The position numbers and the translations under genes were made by a program. Shown piece by piece: positions 27,370 to 34,571 of a stretch of 64,000 bases of DNA (positions within the stretch are counted from its first letter, which is position 1; each line of letters starts with the position of its first letter). The notes under the pieces were generated by a model, which made no database searches, was not told the origin of the DNA, and saw only the letters and a list, made by a program, of their open reading frames with translations. The stretch comes from a virus: positions 1 through 64,000 of the IMG/VR virus record IMGVR_UViG_3300047094_001651. One strand, written 5' to 3'.

Positions 27370-27655
27370 TTTTCACAACCTCAAATGTGGGAACACCTTT
27401 TTCATCAAACTCTACAGCAAGATTTACTGTATAACCAACATTAGTTTTCCATACTGCATTCTGGAACTCTGGAGTTTCTTTCTCTGGATACTTTGCTTTG
27501 TAAGTTCCATCTACGAATTCATTAGCATCCTCATCACCAAGATAGTGAAGATTGATGAATTTTCGTAGTTTTACTTGGTCATAACTTGAAAGTTCAACTG
27601 TTACTGGAACAATAAACTTGTTCTCTGGTTTTAAAAGATCATCAAGGTCAGTCAT
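27362..27655 (-). CDS. Hypothetical protein (97 aa)
   Basis: A 97-residue protein (FIVPVTVELSSYDQVKLRKF; TNVGYTVNLAVEFDEKGVPT) with paired strands around a helix. ATG at 27655 fits the overlap with the upstream gene. Unknown. Confidence 0.65.
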   Translation of the reverse strand: MTDLDDLLKPENKFIVPVTVELSSYDQVKLRKFINLHYLGDEDANEFVDGTYKAKYPEKETPEFQNAVWKTNVGYTVNLAVEFDEKGVPTFEVVKNG

Positions 27656-27917
27656 CAAAGTTTCTCCTGTACCATTCAAGATTTCTTGGTTTTGTATCAA
27701 CTATACTACAATCAAATTGAAATCTGTGCCAACGAAAGAAAAATCCAAGCAAATGACTAGAACCAATACTCAATGATATTGCTGGGAAGATTTCATCAGA
27801 ACCATCATCATCCCATTGGAGAGTAAAATCAAACAGAGCAAAATTACGACGTGTAAGTATTTGGAGGAACCATTCTTTTCCATAGTCCTCGTAAGTTTGA
27901 TAATCAAATAGTTTCAT
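27648..27917 (-). CDS. Hypothetical protein, paralogue 2 (89 aa)
   Basis: An 89-residue beta-rich protein (NFALFDFTLQWDDDGSDEIF; AISLSIGSSHLLGFFFRWHR; FQFDCSIVDTKPRN). Similar in plan to the gene at 24709-24969. Overlaps the RNA ligase stop by 4 nt. Confidence 0.65.
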   Translation of the reverse strand: MKLFDYQTYEDYGKEWFLQILTRRNFALFDFTLQWDDDGSDEIFPAISLSIGSSHLLGFFFRWHRFQFDCSIVDTKPRNLEWYRRNFDD

Positions 27918-28978
27918 CGGTCTTTGTGCTTCAAAAGATAAGAGTTAGCAATCGCCTTGAAAGTGAAATCACTATCATACGACTTGAATACCAGACCTTC
28001 ACGCTTAGTTTGAGGATTCAGCGATGGACCTTCAGCAAATGACAGAAGATCATCAATCGTGCTGAATTCATTGGTGACAATACAGACAGTATCAATAAAA
28101 GGAACATGATTAATATAAGCATCATAGTTAAGATTCATCTTATCCATAATACTGTAGCGTTCTTGAGGTTTCAGATAACGACCCTCAGTGATACTGTAGA
28201 TGTCAAACAGATAGAAGTGTTGACCTTCGATTTTCTCAGGATTGCCCTGGATACCTTCACCAATTAGTTCACCTTGAATGGCATACTCTTCACCTTTGTC
28301 TTCACTGATACGGGCAAGTGCCTCAACGATATTCTGTTCCCGTGCTGCCTTCCAGAAACTATTACCTTCAGTTTCAATCAGATCAATATTACGGGAACAC
28401 ACACCAACTTCACCATTCTTGACGTAGACAGTCATGCTGCTACCATCAAGTTTGGTAGTAACTTCATAGGTTTCACCTTCATGTTCCTCAAAGATTTCCC
28501 TGCGAAGATTCTGACAGCGTTCTTGATCAGTTTTAGGAATGAAGTGAGGGAAGTTACCCTTCATCGTGCCCTGAAGTTGAGCAGGAATAGGTGGTTCCCA
28601 CTTCTGCACTCCAAGAATATGAGATACATTTTCACCAATCGCCAAATCCATATAGATAATAGAATTAGGAATATCCGATGGTTTGATTAGAAGTCCCTGA
28701 CTGAGTTGACCACGAAGTTTCACAGTGCGAAGACGCTCACCCTTTACACCATTATATTCACGAGGTTCTTGACCCTTACTCAGAAAAGGAGCAAGTTTGT
28801 GAGGAACCCAACTATCAATCTCAAGATAGATGGCAACATCACCAACTTGATATTCACCTTTACGAATAACTACAGGCCAACCACCATTTACGATGGCACA
28901 TTCAATAGCATCAGCACCTTCAATAGGTTTGATGTAAGTGATTTCAGCAACGCTGGCAAGCTTTCTCACAGTATTCAT
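27914..28978 (-). CDS. RNA ligase, DRB0094 (Rnl5-type) family
   Basis: A 354-residue ATP-dependent RNA ligase of the type named after Deinococcus DRB0094. The N-terminal domain (~1-110) is OB-like (RKGEYQVGDVAIYLEIDSWV, RLRTVKLRGQLSQGLLI). The catalytic domain carries TTKLDGSSMTVYVKNG (motif I, Lys near residue 175), GVCSRNIDL (motif Ia), YAIQGELIGEG (motif III), HFYLFDIYSI (IIIa), KREGLVFKS (IV) and TFKAIANSYLLK (V). Members seal 3'-OH/5'-P RNA nicks. It is a second ligase next to T4-type Rnl1. An internal promoter (29033-29061) lies just upstream. Confidence 0.88.
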   Translation of the reverse strand: MNTVRKLASVAEITYIKPIEGADAIECAIVNGGWPVVIRKGEYQVGDVAIYLEIDSWVPHKLAPFLSKGQEPREYNGVKGERLRTVKLRGQLSQGLLIKPSDIPNSIIYMDLAIGENVSHILGVQKWEPPIPAQLQGTMKGNFPHFIPKTDQERCQNLRREIFEEHEGETYEVTTKLDGSSMTVYVKNGEVGVCSRNIDLIETEGNSFWKAAREQNIVEALARISEDKGEEYAIQGELIGEGIQGNPEKIEGQHFYLFDIYSITEGRYLKPQERYSIMDKMNLNYDAYINHVPFIDTVCIVTNEFSTIDDLLSFAEGPSLNPQTKREGLVFKSYDSDFTFKAIANSYLLKHKDR

Positions 28979-29286
28979 GGCAGAGGAGGCAGTGGTGGAG
29001 GTGGAGTTTGTTGAGTTTGTGGTACTGGAGGTAGTATAGCAGGTTGTGGTGCTGGTGTCAAGGGTGGTTGTGGAGGTTCCTCGACTGGGTGTGGTGCAGG
29101 AGTTTCAGCTACCACTTCTGGTTTACTTAAATCTTCTAGTTTTTGGTCTAGTTGATTAATCTTCTGATCTAATACTGTTGGCGGTACATCTGAATTTACT
29201 TGTGCAAGCTTCCATCCAGCTGCACCAGCACCAAAAATACTCGCTAGAGCTGCAACAGTTGAGATAGTCGATTGAAATTTACTCAT
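28975..29286 (-). CDS. Anchored Pro-rich protein (103 aa)
   Basis: A 103-residue protein with an N-terminal hydrophobic helix (TISTVAALASIFGAGAAGWK, ~7-26), a short coiled segment (LDQKINQLDQKLEDLSKP) and a proline-rich tail (PQTQQTPPPPLPPLP at the end), a TonB- or spanin-like layout: anchor, then an extended rod across the periplasm. No further evidence for either. The Pro-rich coding region contains the promoter at 29033-29061. Confidence 0.7.
   Translation of the reverse strand: MSKFQSTISTVAALASIFGAGAAGWKLAQVNSDVPPTVLDQKINQLDQKLEDLSKPEVVAETPAPHPVEEPPQPPLTPAPQPAILPPVPQTQQTPPPPLPPLP
29033..29061 (-). promoter_or_regulatory. Internal promoter TTGACA-17-TATACT
   Basis: -35 at 29056-29061, -10 TATACT at 29033-29038, 17-bp spacer, within the proline-rich codons of the gene at 28975-29286; start predicted ~50 nt before the ligase ATG (28978). 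Confidence 0.7.
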
Positions 29287-29489
29287 GGCAGTTGTTCAAG
29301 TTCGTTTGATAAAGCAATTAAATCGTTTTTATCAATTACAGACATATTGTTCATCTTCTGAGCAACAAAAGTCTTGCAGTGATCTAGAGTCTTGCGAATG
29401 ACTGCTGATACCAGTTTCTCTTCAGTATCAGCCCAGGAGTGTCTCTCCTCCCAGATCTCTGTCATTAACTTCTGTGCTCTGTCTGTCAT
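29283..29489 (-). CDS. Small helical protein (68 aa)
   Basis: A 68-residue helical protein (TDRAQKLMTEIWEERHSWAD; TEEKLVSAVIRKTLDHCKTF; DLIALSNELEQLP). Coupled to the Pro-rich gene by a 4-nt overlap. Unknown. Confidence 0.65.
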   Translation of the reverse strand: MTDRAQKLMTEIWEERHSWADTEEKLVSAVIRKTLDHCKTFVAQKMNNMSVIDKNDLIALSNELEQLP

Positions 29490-29583
29490 TTGTTCTCACT
29501 GTATTGTGTAGTTTAGAAGCCCAATGAAGATTGGGCCAAGTGTCACGAAAGATTTCGTTTAGTTTTTCGTTGTCGTATATCAT
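29428..29583 (-). CDS. Small overlapping ORF (51 aa)
   Basis: A 51-residue frame (MIYDNEKLNEIFRDTWPNLH at the start) that overlaps the end of the upstream gene by 4 nt and the next gene by 62 nt. The first 30 residues look protein-like; the overlapped tail (STEVNDRDLGGETLLG) less so. Possibly a real gene with a sequence-constrained end. Confidence 0.5.
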   Translation of the reverse strand: MIYDNEKLNEIFRDTWPNLHWASKLHNTVRTNDRQSTEVNDRDLGGETLLG

Positions 29584-29786
29584 TTACTTACTACTTCAAA
29601 GCAGACAGAATTAAATTTGCCAGCTACTCCTCGTAATTCTACTTTAGTATGATTGGAATGAATGTACACATGTTCCACATAATACTTGTCGCCAACAAAT
29701 AAATGTGGATTTGGATCATCATTACTCCCCCATCTGATTTGTTCTCGGGAGCAACCTAAGAATCTAACTGTGTCTCCTGCTCTCAT
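29580..29786 (-). CDS. Small beta-barrel-like protein (68 aa)
   Basis: A 68-residue protein (MRAGDTVRFLGCSREQIRWG; LFVGDKYYVEHVYIHSNHTK; VELRGVAGKFNSVCFEVV) with the strand pattern of an SH3-type barrel. Overlaps both neighbours by 4 nt. Function unknown. Confidence 0.65.
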   Translation of the reverse strand: MRAGDTVRFLGCSREQIRWGSNDDPNPHLFVGDKYYVEHVYIHSNHTKVELRGVAGKFNSVCFEVVSK

Positions 29787-29932
29787 TGTTTTAATTTGGT
29801 TTCGGTGAATAAACTTTCTAGGATTTCATCACAAATACCATACTCTTTTCCGTTTAATGGGACTCGATTCATTTGATAGTATCGAACTGCATTGAAGATA
29901 ATCTTTTTTTGTTCAAGAGTAAATTCAGTCAC
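29783..29932 (-). CDS. Small helical protein, GTG start (49 aa)
   Basis: A 49-residue protein (TEFTLEQKKIIFNAVRYYQM; NGKEYGICDEILESLFTETK). The GTG at 29932 sits inside the end of the upstream gene, and the stop overlaps the next ATG, so the operon spacing supports it. Confidence 0.6.
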   Translation of the reverse strand: MTEFTLEQKKIIFNAVRYYQMNRVPLNGKEYGICDEILESLFTETKLKQ

Positions 29933-30110
29933 TAGCCCTCCATTGTCCTAAGTTAGCTCGCTTAGTTTGAAATTCTTCAACTGCTTTAAGGATACTGGCA
30001 GAAGATTCTTTTGCATCTTCCTCATCCCATTTATCATCATGTTGACCACTAACGTAGTAGCCATACAAATGATCTTTGATAGTGTCCATTAACTTGTCGT
30101 AATGTGTCAT
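29925..30110 (-). CDS. Small helical protein (61 aa)
   Basis: A 61-residue protein (THYDKLMDTIKDHLYGYYVS; EDAKESSASILKAVEEFQTK). It starts after a 34-nt gap and overlaps the next gene's GTG. Unknown function. Confidence 0.65.
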   Translation of the reverse strand: MTHYDKLMDTIKDHLYGYYVSGQHDDKWDEEDAKESSASILKAVEEFQTKRANLGQWRASD

Positions 30111-30144
30111 AATAGAAAAGGGACTAATGAGCCCCTATAGAAGA

Positions 30145-30327
30145 TTAGTATTCGTAATCATCATAATCTCGGAACGTGGACTCGTTACGATTCCAACGCT
30201 TGGTTCCAGAGATTTTGTACTCTCGGAAACCTTCATCATATTCAAGATCTTGAAGTGATGCGTTTTGGCGTAGCTCAGAGAGGCTACCGTTAGGATTTTT
30301 GTTTCCTTTACGAAATGTGCGTCCCAT
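30145..30327 (-). CDS. Small basic hypothetical protein (60 aa)
   Basis: A 60-residue protein starting MGRTFRKGNKNPNGSLSELR, with an aromatic acidic end (TFRDYDDYEY). Likely transcribed from the internal promoter at 30388-30416. Confidence 0.65.
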   Translation of the reverse strand: MGRTFRKGNKNPNGSLSELRQNASLQDLEYDEGFREYKISGTKRWNRNESTFRDYDDYEY

Positions 30328-30336
30328 AGTTAGTAA

Positions 30337-30501
30337 TCAGTCTGCGTAATCGAAAGTGTAATCGTAGTCGTAGTCGTTGGCGAAGTCATCATAGGACTCT
30401 TCTTCATACTTGTCAAGTCCCCTCTTGCGATAAATTTCATCAAGTCTGATGTCATCACGAATCTGATCCAGAATAGATCCTCGGTAACTTAAATAAGCCA
30501 T
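30337..30501 (-). CDS. Small acidic protein (54 aa)
   Basis: A 54-residue protein; the C-terminal half is a Tyr/Asp repeat-like tail (EEESYDDFANDYDYDYTFDY). The ATG at 30501 directly follows the strong promoter at 30527-30555; the longer frame from 30555 would run across it. Confidence 0.65.
   Translation of the reverse strand: MAYLSYRGSILDQIRDDIRLDEIYRKRGLDKYEEESYDDFANDYDYDYTFDYAD
30388..30416 (-). promoter_or_regulatory. Internal promoter TTGACA-17-TATGAT
   Basis: -35 at 30411-30416, -10 TATGAT at 30388-30393, 17-bp spacer, inside the gene at 30337-30501 and aimed at the gene at 30145-30327. Confidence 0.6.
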
Positions 30502-30526
30502 GGACGAATCCTCGTTTAACTGTAAT

Positions 30527-30555
30527 AATATATATGAGGTTTCTGGATTTGTCAA
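30527..30555 (-). promoter_or_regulatory. Promoter TTGACA-17-TATATT
   Basis: -35 at 30550-30555, -10 TATATT at 30527-30532, 17-bp spacer; drives the gene at 30337-30501. Confidence 0.85.
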
Positions 30556-30577
30556 GAGGTTCGGAAATCAGTAAAAC

Positions 30578-30727
30578 TTATGATTCCAATAAATGTAAGT
30601 TTTCTTTCAAATCAGTGTCTGAAAGATGTATAATCAGAATTAACTGATTTACAATCTTTTGTAGAGAGTTGACTCTAACCTCTAGGGTTTCTATTCGGTC
30701 TGCCAACTCTGACATGCTCCTATCCAT
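30578..30727 (-). CDS. Small coiled-coil protein (49 aa)
   Basis: A 49-residue protein with heptad-spaced hydrophobics (ELADRIETLEVRVNSLQKIV, ~7-26), then NQLILIIHLSDTD. It overlaps the upstream gene by 37 nt. MSELADR five residues in is an alternative start. Confidence 0.55.
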   Translation of the reverse strand: MDRSMSELADRIETLEVRVNSLQKIVNQLILIIHLSDTDLKENLHLLES

Positions 30728-30843
30728 TCGTCAAACTCCTCACCAATTGAAATTGCATCCTCATAACGACCTTCTTCAATGAGTTGTTGAAAACGATCAC
30801 AGCGTTCTTTTAGAATTTTGTCAAACATTTTGTTTTCGTTCAT
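30691..30843 (-). CDS. Small acidic helical protein (50 aa)
   Basis: A 50-residue protein (NENKMFDKILKERCDRFQQL; EGRYEDAISIGEEFDEWIGA). The start overlaps the upstream stop by 4 nt. Its 5' codons contain the promoter at 30796-30824. Confidence 0.6.
   Translation of the reverse strand: MNENKMFDKILKERCDRFQQLIEEGRYEDAISIGEEFDEWIGACQSWQTE
30796..30824 (-). promoter_or_regulatory. Internal promoter-like TTGACA-17-TGTGAT
   Basis: -35 at 30819-30824, -10 TGTGAT at 30796-30801 (4/6 match), 17-bp spacer, within the gene at 30691-30843; would serve the gene at 30578-30727. Confidence 0.45.
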
Positions 30844-31109
30844 GATACTTTACCCCATTTGCCAATTGGACAAGAGCCAGATTTTAGTCTAGTCTTTGCA
30901 CTCATAAAGCAACCACAGCGACGACATTGTGTAGTTTTGGTATTGAAGTCTTCACAAGATCTACAGGTAGACATTCGAGCCTCCTGCACTGCTGATTCTA
31001 CAAAGATGTTGTTGCCCTTGGCAATCTCTCCGAAAGAATCTGTAACAGTTTCAGATAGGTTCTTAAGTCTACCCATTAGTTCGTTTTTAATATCGTTGGG
31101 ATTTGACAT
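30840..31109 (-). CDS. Zinc-binding phage protein (89 aa)
   Basis: An 89-residue protein: a helical first half (KNELMGRLKNLSETVTDSFG) and a C-terminal metal site, MSTCRSCEDFNTKTTQCRRC then GCFMSAKTRLKSGSCPIGKW. The spacing CxxC...CxxCGCFM...KT...CP is a small zinc-ribbon type I recognise from T4-like phages; the function is not known. Overlaps the preceding stop by one base. Confidence 0.75.
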   Translation of the reverse strand: MSNPNDIKNELMGRLKNLSETVTDSFGEIAKGNNIFVESAVQEARMSTCRSCEDFNTKTTQCRRCGCFMSAKTRLKSGSCPIGKWGKVS

Positions 31110-31324
31110 TATGCAAGAGCTTCAGCTACTACTTCTGTATCTGCAGTTGGCTCATCCAGCTCTTCTTCTGGATTAAGAAGAGTTAAACCTTCAATAGCTC
31201 CTTGAAGTTTAACATAGAGTTCCTTTTTCTGTGCCAGTTCTGTATCAAGCTTACGGATATCTTCCATAGTTTGTGCTTGTTGAGTCTTGAAATTTTCAAG
31301 AAGTTGTTCAGGTGTCATGGTCAT
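31109..31324 (-). CDS. Coiled-coil protein (71 aa)
   Basis: A 71-residue protein: long amphipathic helix (ENFKTQQAQTMEDIRKLDTE, then LAQKKELYVKLQGAIEGLTL) and an acidic tail. The start at 31324 has AGGT 8 nt upstream; an internal ATG at 31318 is also possible. First gene of the leftward early operon, from the promoter at 31352-31380. Confidence 0.7.
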   Translation of the reverse strand: MTMTPEQLLENFKTQQAQTMEDIRKLDTELAQKKELYVKLQGAIEGLTLLNPEEELDEPTADTEVVAEALA

Positions 31325-31351
31325 TTGATTTACCTAGAATCGTGAAGGTGT

Positions 31352-31380
31352 ATCGTAACATATTTAGCTGGTTTTGTCAA
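31352..31380 (-). promoter_or_regulatory. Leftward promoter TTGACA-17-TACGAT
   Basis: -35 at 31375-31380, -10 TACGAT at 31352-31357, spacer 17. Back to back with the rightward promoter at 31385-31413; only four bases separate the two -35 boxes. Confidence 0.8.
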
Positions 31381-31384
31381 GGGG

Positions 31385-31413
31385 GTTGACAAGACCCATG
31401 AAACCCTGTATAA
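31385..31413 (+). promoter_or_regulatory. Perfect consensus promoter TTGACA-17-TATAAT
   Basis: -35 TTGACA at 31385-31390, -10 TATAAT at 31408-31413, spacer exactly 17: a perfect match to the sigma70 consensus, serving the only plus-strand gene in the window. Confidence 0.9.
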
Positions 31414-31470
31414 TAACTCTGTCAGGGTTCAGAACTAATATATAGTATTAAATAGTATTACTACGGTTAT

Positions 31471-32052
31471 ATGAGTGATTTTACAAAGAAAGGTTGGTAT
31501 TACCTTCCAGCAATTATTACCAAAGAAGAAGCTATACAAATTAAATATGCAAATCTATCTGGAGCAATTAGAGATCTTGGTGGATTAAAACCTTATTTTG
31601 ACCCAGAAAGAGGACACGTATTAACTTGTTACGCTCCTCCAGCATGTGCATTTGTAATGAAAAGAATACAACCAGTGTTAGAAGAACTTTTAGGAGAAGA
31701 ACTTATTCCTGCTTATTGGTTCTCTACAACTTATCACAATAGAGGATGGATGAATTGTCATACCGATAGACCATCATGTGAAATATCAGTTACGATGAAT
31801 ATTTGTGGTGATACTGCTTGGCCAATTAAACTTAAAGATTTAGAAGGAAATAAACAATCAGTTGTAACTCCTACTGGAGATGGCGTAGCATACTTAGGGA
31901 CAATTGTACCTCACTGGAGAAGTCCATTGAGAACGCATGAACATGATAGATTTATGCAATTATTTCTTCATTTTGTGAGAAAGAATGGTCAATATGCAGA
32001 CTATGCATATGATAAAAATCAAAAGTGTTATGACTTATTGACTAGGATTTAA
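31471..32052 (+). CDS. 2OG-Fe(II) oxygenase-like protein
   Basis: A 193-residue protein with an iron-binding-type motif: NCHTDRPSCEISVTMNI (His-x-Asp near residue 97) and a later PHWRSPLRTHEHDRFMQLFL with candidate His and Arg. This fits a 2-oxoglutarate/Fe(II) dioxygenase, but the spacing is not textbook and the substrate is unknown. It is the only plus-strand gene, driven by a perfect promoter, and its stop overlaps by 4 nt the stop of the oppositely oriented oxygenase gene. The 58-nt leader between the -10 and the ATG is AT-rich. Confidence 0.72.
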   Translation: MSDFTKKGWYYLPAIITKEEAIQIKYANLSGAIRDLGGLKPYFDPERGHVLTCYAPPACAFVMKRIQPVLEELLGEELIPAYWFSTTYHNRGWMNCHTDRPSCEISVTMNICGDTAWPIKLKDLEGNKQSVVTPTGDGVAYLGTIVPHWRSPLRTHEHDRFMQLFLHFVRKNGQYADYAYDKNQKCYDLLTRI

Positions 32053-32708
32053 TAAACCTCTATACCATACTTGTCAGCAATTTCTTTATCAATTTCTTCT
32101 TTTGTCTTAAATCCTTTTACTCTCATCCAGGTAACAAGACTATAACGATTACCTGAAATTACTGGTTCTACCATATGAGTATACCATCTAGAAGATGGAA
32201 AACATAAAAGTAATCCTGGTTCAGGTTTTACTTTAATTCTTAAATCAGGAAAAGAGAAATATCCACCTTCAAAATCATCATTCAAAAATAATACAGTGGA
32301 TATATCTCTATCTATTGTTTTTTTCCATATTTGTGTACCATCGGGATTTGTCCACAAACCTTCTGCATCGTTGTGAGGTTTATAGTGTCCTCCTGGACTA
32401 TAACAAAGTAACTGAGGTTCTTCACTATCCCGTATTTCAAATTTATAAAATGGATTGATTACATTTTTTACGATGTTATCAAGTAAATCTTTCACTTGAG
32501 GATAGACTGGAAGCAAATCAGCGCACTCGACATTTCTAACTGACTTATCTATTTTTGATTCTCTTTGCCTTGTTATATCACTTCTTTCAGCATCAAAAAC
32601 AGACATTTGTTCTTTATGAGATTTTTTCATATGATCGGTTAAAAATTTCAACCCTTCTGGAGTGACTACTTTAGGTTGAATCAAAACATTAGCAAGAATA
32701 TCATTCAT
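32049..32708 (-). CDS. 2OG-Fe(II) oxygenase, prolyl-hydroxylase type
   Basis: A 219-residue oxygenase of the prolyl 4-hydroxylase kind: HYKPHNDAEG (His-x-Asp iron ligands, ~108-117), RDISTVLFLNDDFEGGYFSF (~134-153), KPEPGLLLCFPSS (~160-172), YTHMVEPVISGNRYSLVTW (second His ligand and the Arg that binds 2-oxoglutarate, ~175-193). It is the last gene of the fibre/glycosyltransferase run, so a virion protein may be its substrate (inference). Stop codons converge on the plus-strand oxygenase gene. Confidence 0.87.
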   Translation of the reverse strand: MNDILANVLIQPKVVTPEGLKFLTDHMKKSHKEQMSVFDAERSDITRQRESKIDKSVRNVECADLLPVYPQVKDLLDNIVKNVINPFYKFEIRDSEEPQLLCYSPGGHYKPHNDAEGLWTNPDGTQIWKKTIDRDISTVLFLNDDFEGGYFSFPDLRIKVKPEPGLLLCFPSSRWYTHMVEPVISGNRYSLVTWMRVKGFKTKEEIDKEIADKYGIEVY

Positions 32709-32733
32709 AATAGAATTGTATATGTAATTTTAT

Positions 32734-34566
32734 TTAGTTTGAGTTTGAAACTACACCACGCTGTCCACCTGATGCGGGCAAATTATTTCCAGGATCACTT
32801 ACATTTTCTGTGGAAAAATCAAGTCGTGTGATGGTGTTTATATTTGGATTTCCACCACCATAATATCCATAAAAACTACTTGAGGTTGCTCCTACGCTAT
32901 TTCTTGCTGTTGGTAAATTTTTTCCAGGATTGCTTACAGTTTCATTTGAGAAATCAAGTCTTGTGATTGTATTAATCACAGGGGGAGCATAACCACCACC
33001 AAAATATCCATAAGAATTATTTGAAAATGATCCTATATTCTGTCTTGCTGTTGGTAAATTTTTTCCAGGATTGCTTACAGTTTCATTTGAGAAATCGAGT
33101 CTTGTGATGGTACTTAAAAATCCCGGAGCATTACCACCAACAAAGTAACCATAAGAATTGTTTGAAGTTGCTGTTAAATTTCCTCTTACCGTTGATAAAT
33201 TATTTCCAGAGTTACTTGCAGTTTCATTGGAGAAATCAAGTCTTGTGACTGTATTAATTCTTGTTGAAGGATTGTATCCTCCCCCAAAATAACCATAAGA
33301 ATTACTTGAGGTTGAACCCATACTCCAGGCTATTATTGGTAAATTTTTTCCAGGATTGCCTAAAGTTTCATTAGAGAAATCTAATCTCTGTATTAGACTT
33401 AAACCATTTCCACCTACAAAATATCCATAATAATTATTTGATACTGCTCCTAAATCAAATGTTCCCGTTCCCAAATTTTTTCCTGGATTACTTACAGTTT
33501 CATTGGAGAAATCAAGTCTTGATATTGTATTTACAGAGGGAAATCTGCCAGCAAAGTATCCAAAAGTCTTAGAACCACGATAAACTGATGCTCCACCGGA
33601 AAGTGACATTGATTGACTTATACTTTCGGGTAAACTAACCGCAAGATTACTTGTAGTTTCATTGGATAAATTAAATCTTGTTATTGTACTAATACGTCCT
33701 GTTGTAAATCCACCGCCAATATATCCAAAAGAACTATTTGAAACTGCGGTCATAACATTTCTTGCTTCCGGAAGATTACTTCCAGGAGCACTTAAAGTTT
33801 CATTTGAAAAGTCAAGTCTTGAGACTGTACTAATTCTGCCACTTGCCGGAAAATTCCATCCACCACAAAAATATCCAAAAGAATTTCCAGATATTCCCTG
33901 AGTACCATAGATGTTCGCAGGTAAATTTCTTCCAGGATTACTTATATTTTCATTTGAAAAATCAAATCTTGTGATTGTACTATATGCTGTAAAAATTGAT
34001 GGTTCGCTTAGCCATCCTCCAGCAAGATAACCATATAAATCAGTTGAAACTGTTGCCGCATCAGTTCTAGTTGCTGGAAGATTTTTTCCAGGAGCAGATA
34101 TAGTTTCACTGAGAAAATCAAGTCTATGGACTGTACTAATTGTGGTTGGCTGGCCATTTCCGCCAAAAAAGTATCCATAGGATTTACTAGAAATCCCTGG
34201 ACTAGCTAATGTCATTGGCAAATTCTTTCCTGGAAGACTTATAGTTTCATTAGAAAAATCAAATCTTGTGATGGTGGAAACGCTTCCGCCATCAATTCCG
34301 CCTCCACCAAAATACCCAAAAGAAATACTTCTTACTGTTCCAGTACTATTAAATGCCACAGGTAAATTTTTTCCAGGAAGACTTACAATTTCACTAAAAA
34401 AATCAAGTCTTGTAATTGTGCTGATAGTTGATATAGGTGAAATGCCACCGCAAAAATATCCATAAGTTGCACTTTCAGGCCAACTTACAAGGTTATTTGA
34501 TTCTATATTTTGTACTTGTTTTTCATAAACAGAATTTAATCCAAAAGTGTCTCCTATAACAGGCAT
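32734..34566 (-). CDS. Kelch-like 12-repeat fibre protein 1
   Basis: A 610-residue protein made of a ~35-residue N-terminus and twelve ~48-residue repeats, each of the form (Y/F)GYFxGGxxxxxxxxITRLDF-SNETVSNPGKNLP. The YGYF.GG plus ITRLDF pattern is kelch-like and predicts beta-propeller blades. After repeat 6 there is a short insert (GGASVYRGSKT), giving a 6+6 design. Shares architecture, N-terminus (LNSVY...SNNLVSWPES) and C-terminal NSN with the proteins at 37176-39047 and 39879-41705. Probably a receptor-binding or decoration protein of the tail fibres; conserved NET triplets in the repeats are unexplained. Confidence 0.8.
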   Translation of the reverse strand: MPVIGDTFGLNSVYEKQVQNIESNNLVSWPESATYGYFCGGISPISTISTITRLDFFSEIVSLPGKNLPVAFNSTGTVRSISFGYFGGGGIDGGSVSTITRFDFSNETISLPGKNLPMTLASPGISSKSYGYFFGGNGQPTTISTVHRLDFLSETISAPGKNLPATRTDAATVSTDLYGYLAGGWLSEPSIFTAYSTITRFDFSNENISNPGRNLPANIYGTQGISGNSFGYFCGGWNFPASGRISTVSRLDFSNETLSAPGSNLPEARNVMTAVSNSSFGYIGGGFTTGRISTITRFNLSNETTSNLAVSLPESISQSMSLSGGASVYRGSKTFGYFAGRFPSVNTISRLDFSNETVSNPGKNLGTGTFDLGAVSNNYYGYFVGGNGLSLIQRLDFSNETLGNPGKNLPIIAWSMGSTSSNSYGYFGGGYNPSTRINTVTRLDFSNETASNSGNNLSTVRGNLTATSNNSYGYFVGGNAPGFLSTITRLDFSNETVSNPGKNLPTARQNIGSFSNNSYGYFGGGYAPPVINTITRLDFSNETVSNPGKNLPTARNSVGATSSSFYGYYGGGNPNINTITRLDFSTENVSDPGNNLPASGGQRGVVSNSN

Positions 34567-34571
34567 CGGAT

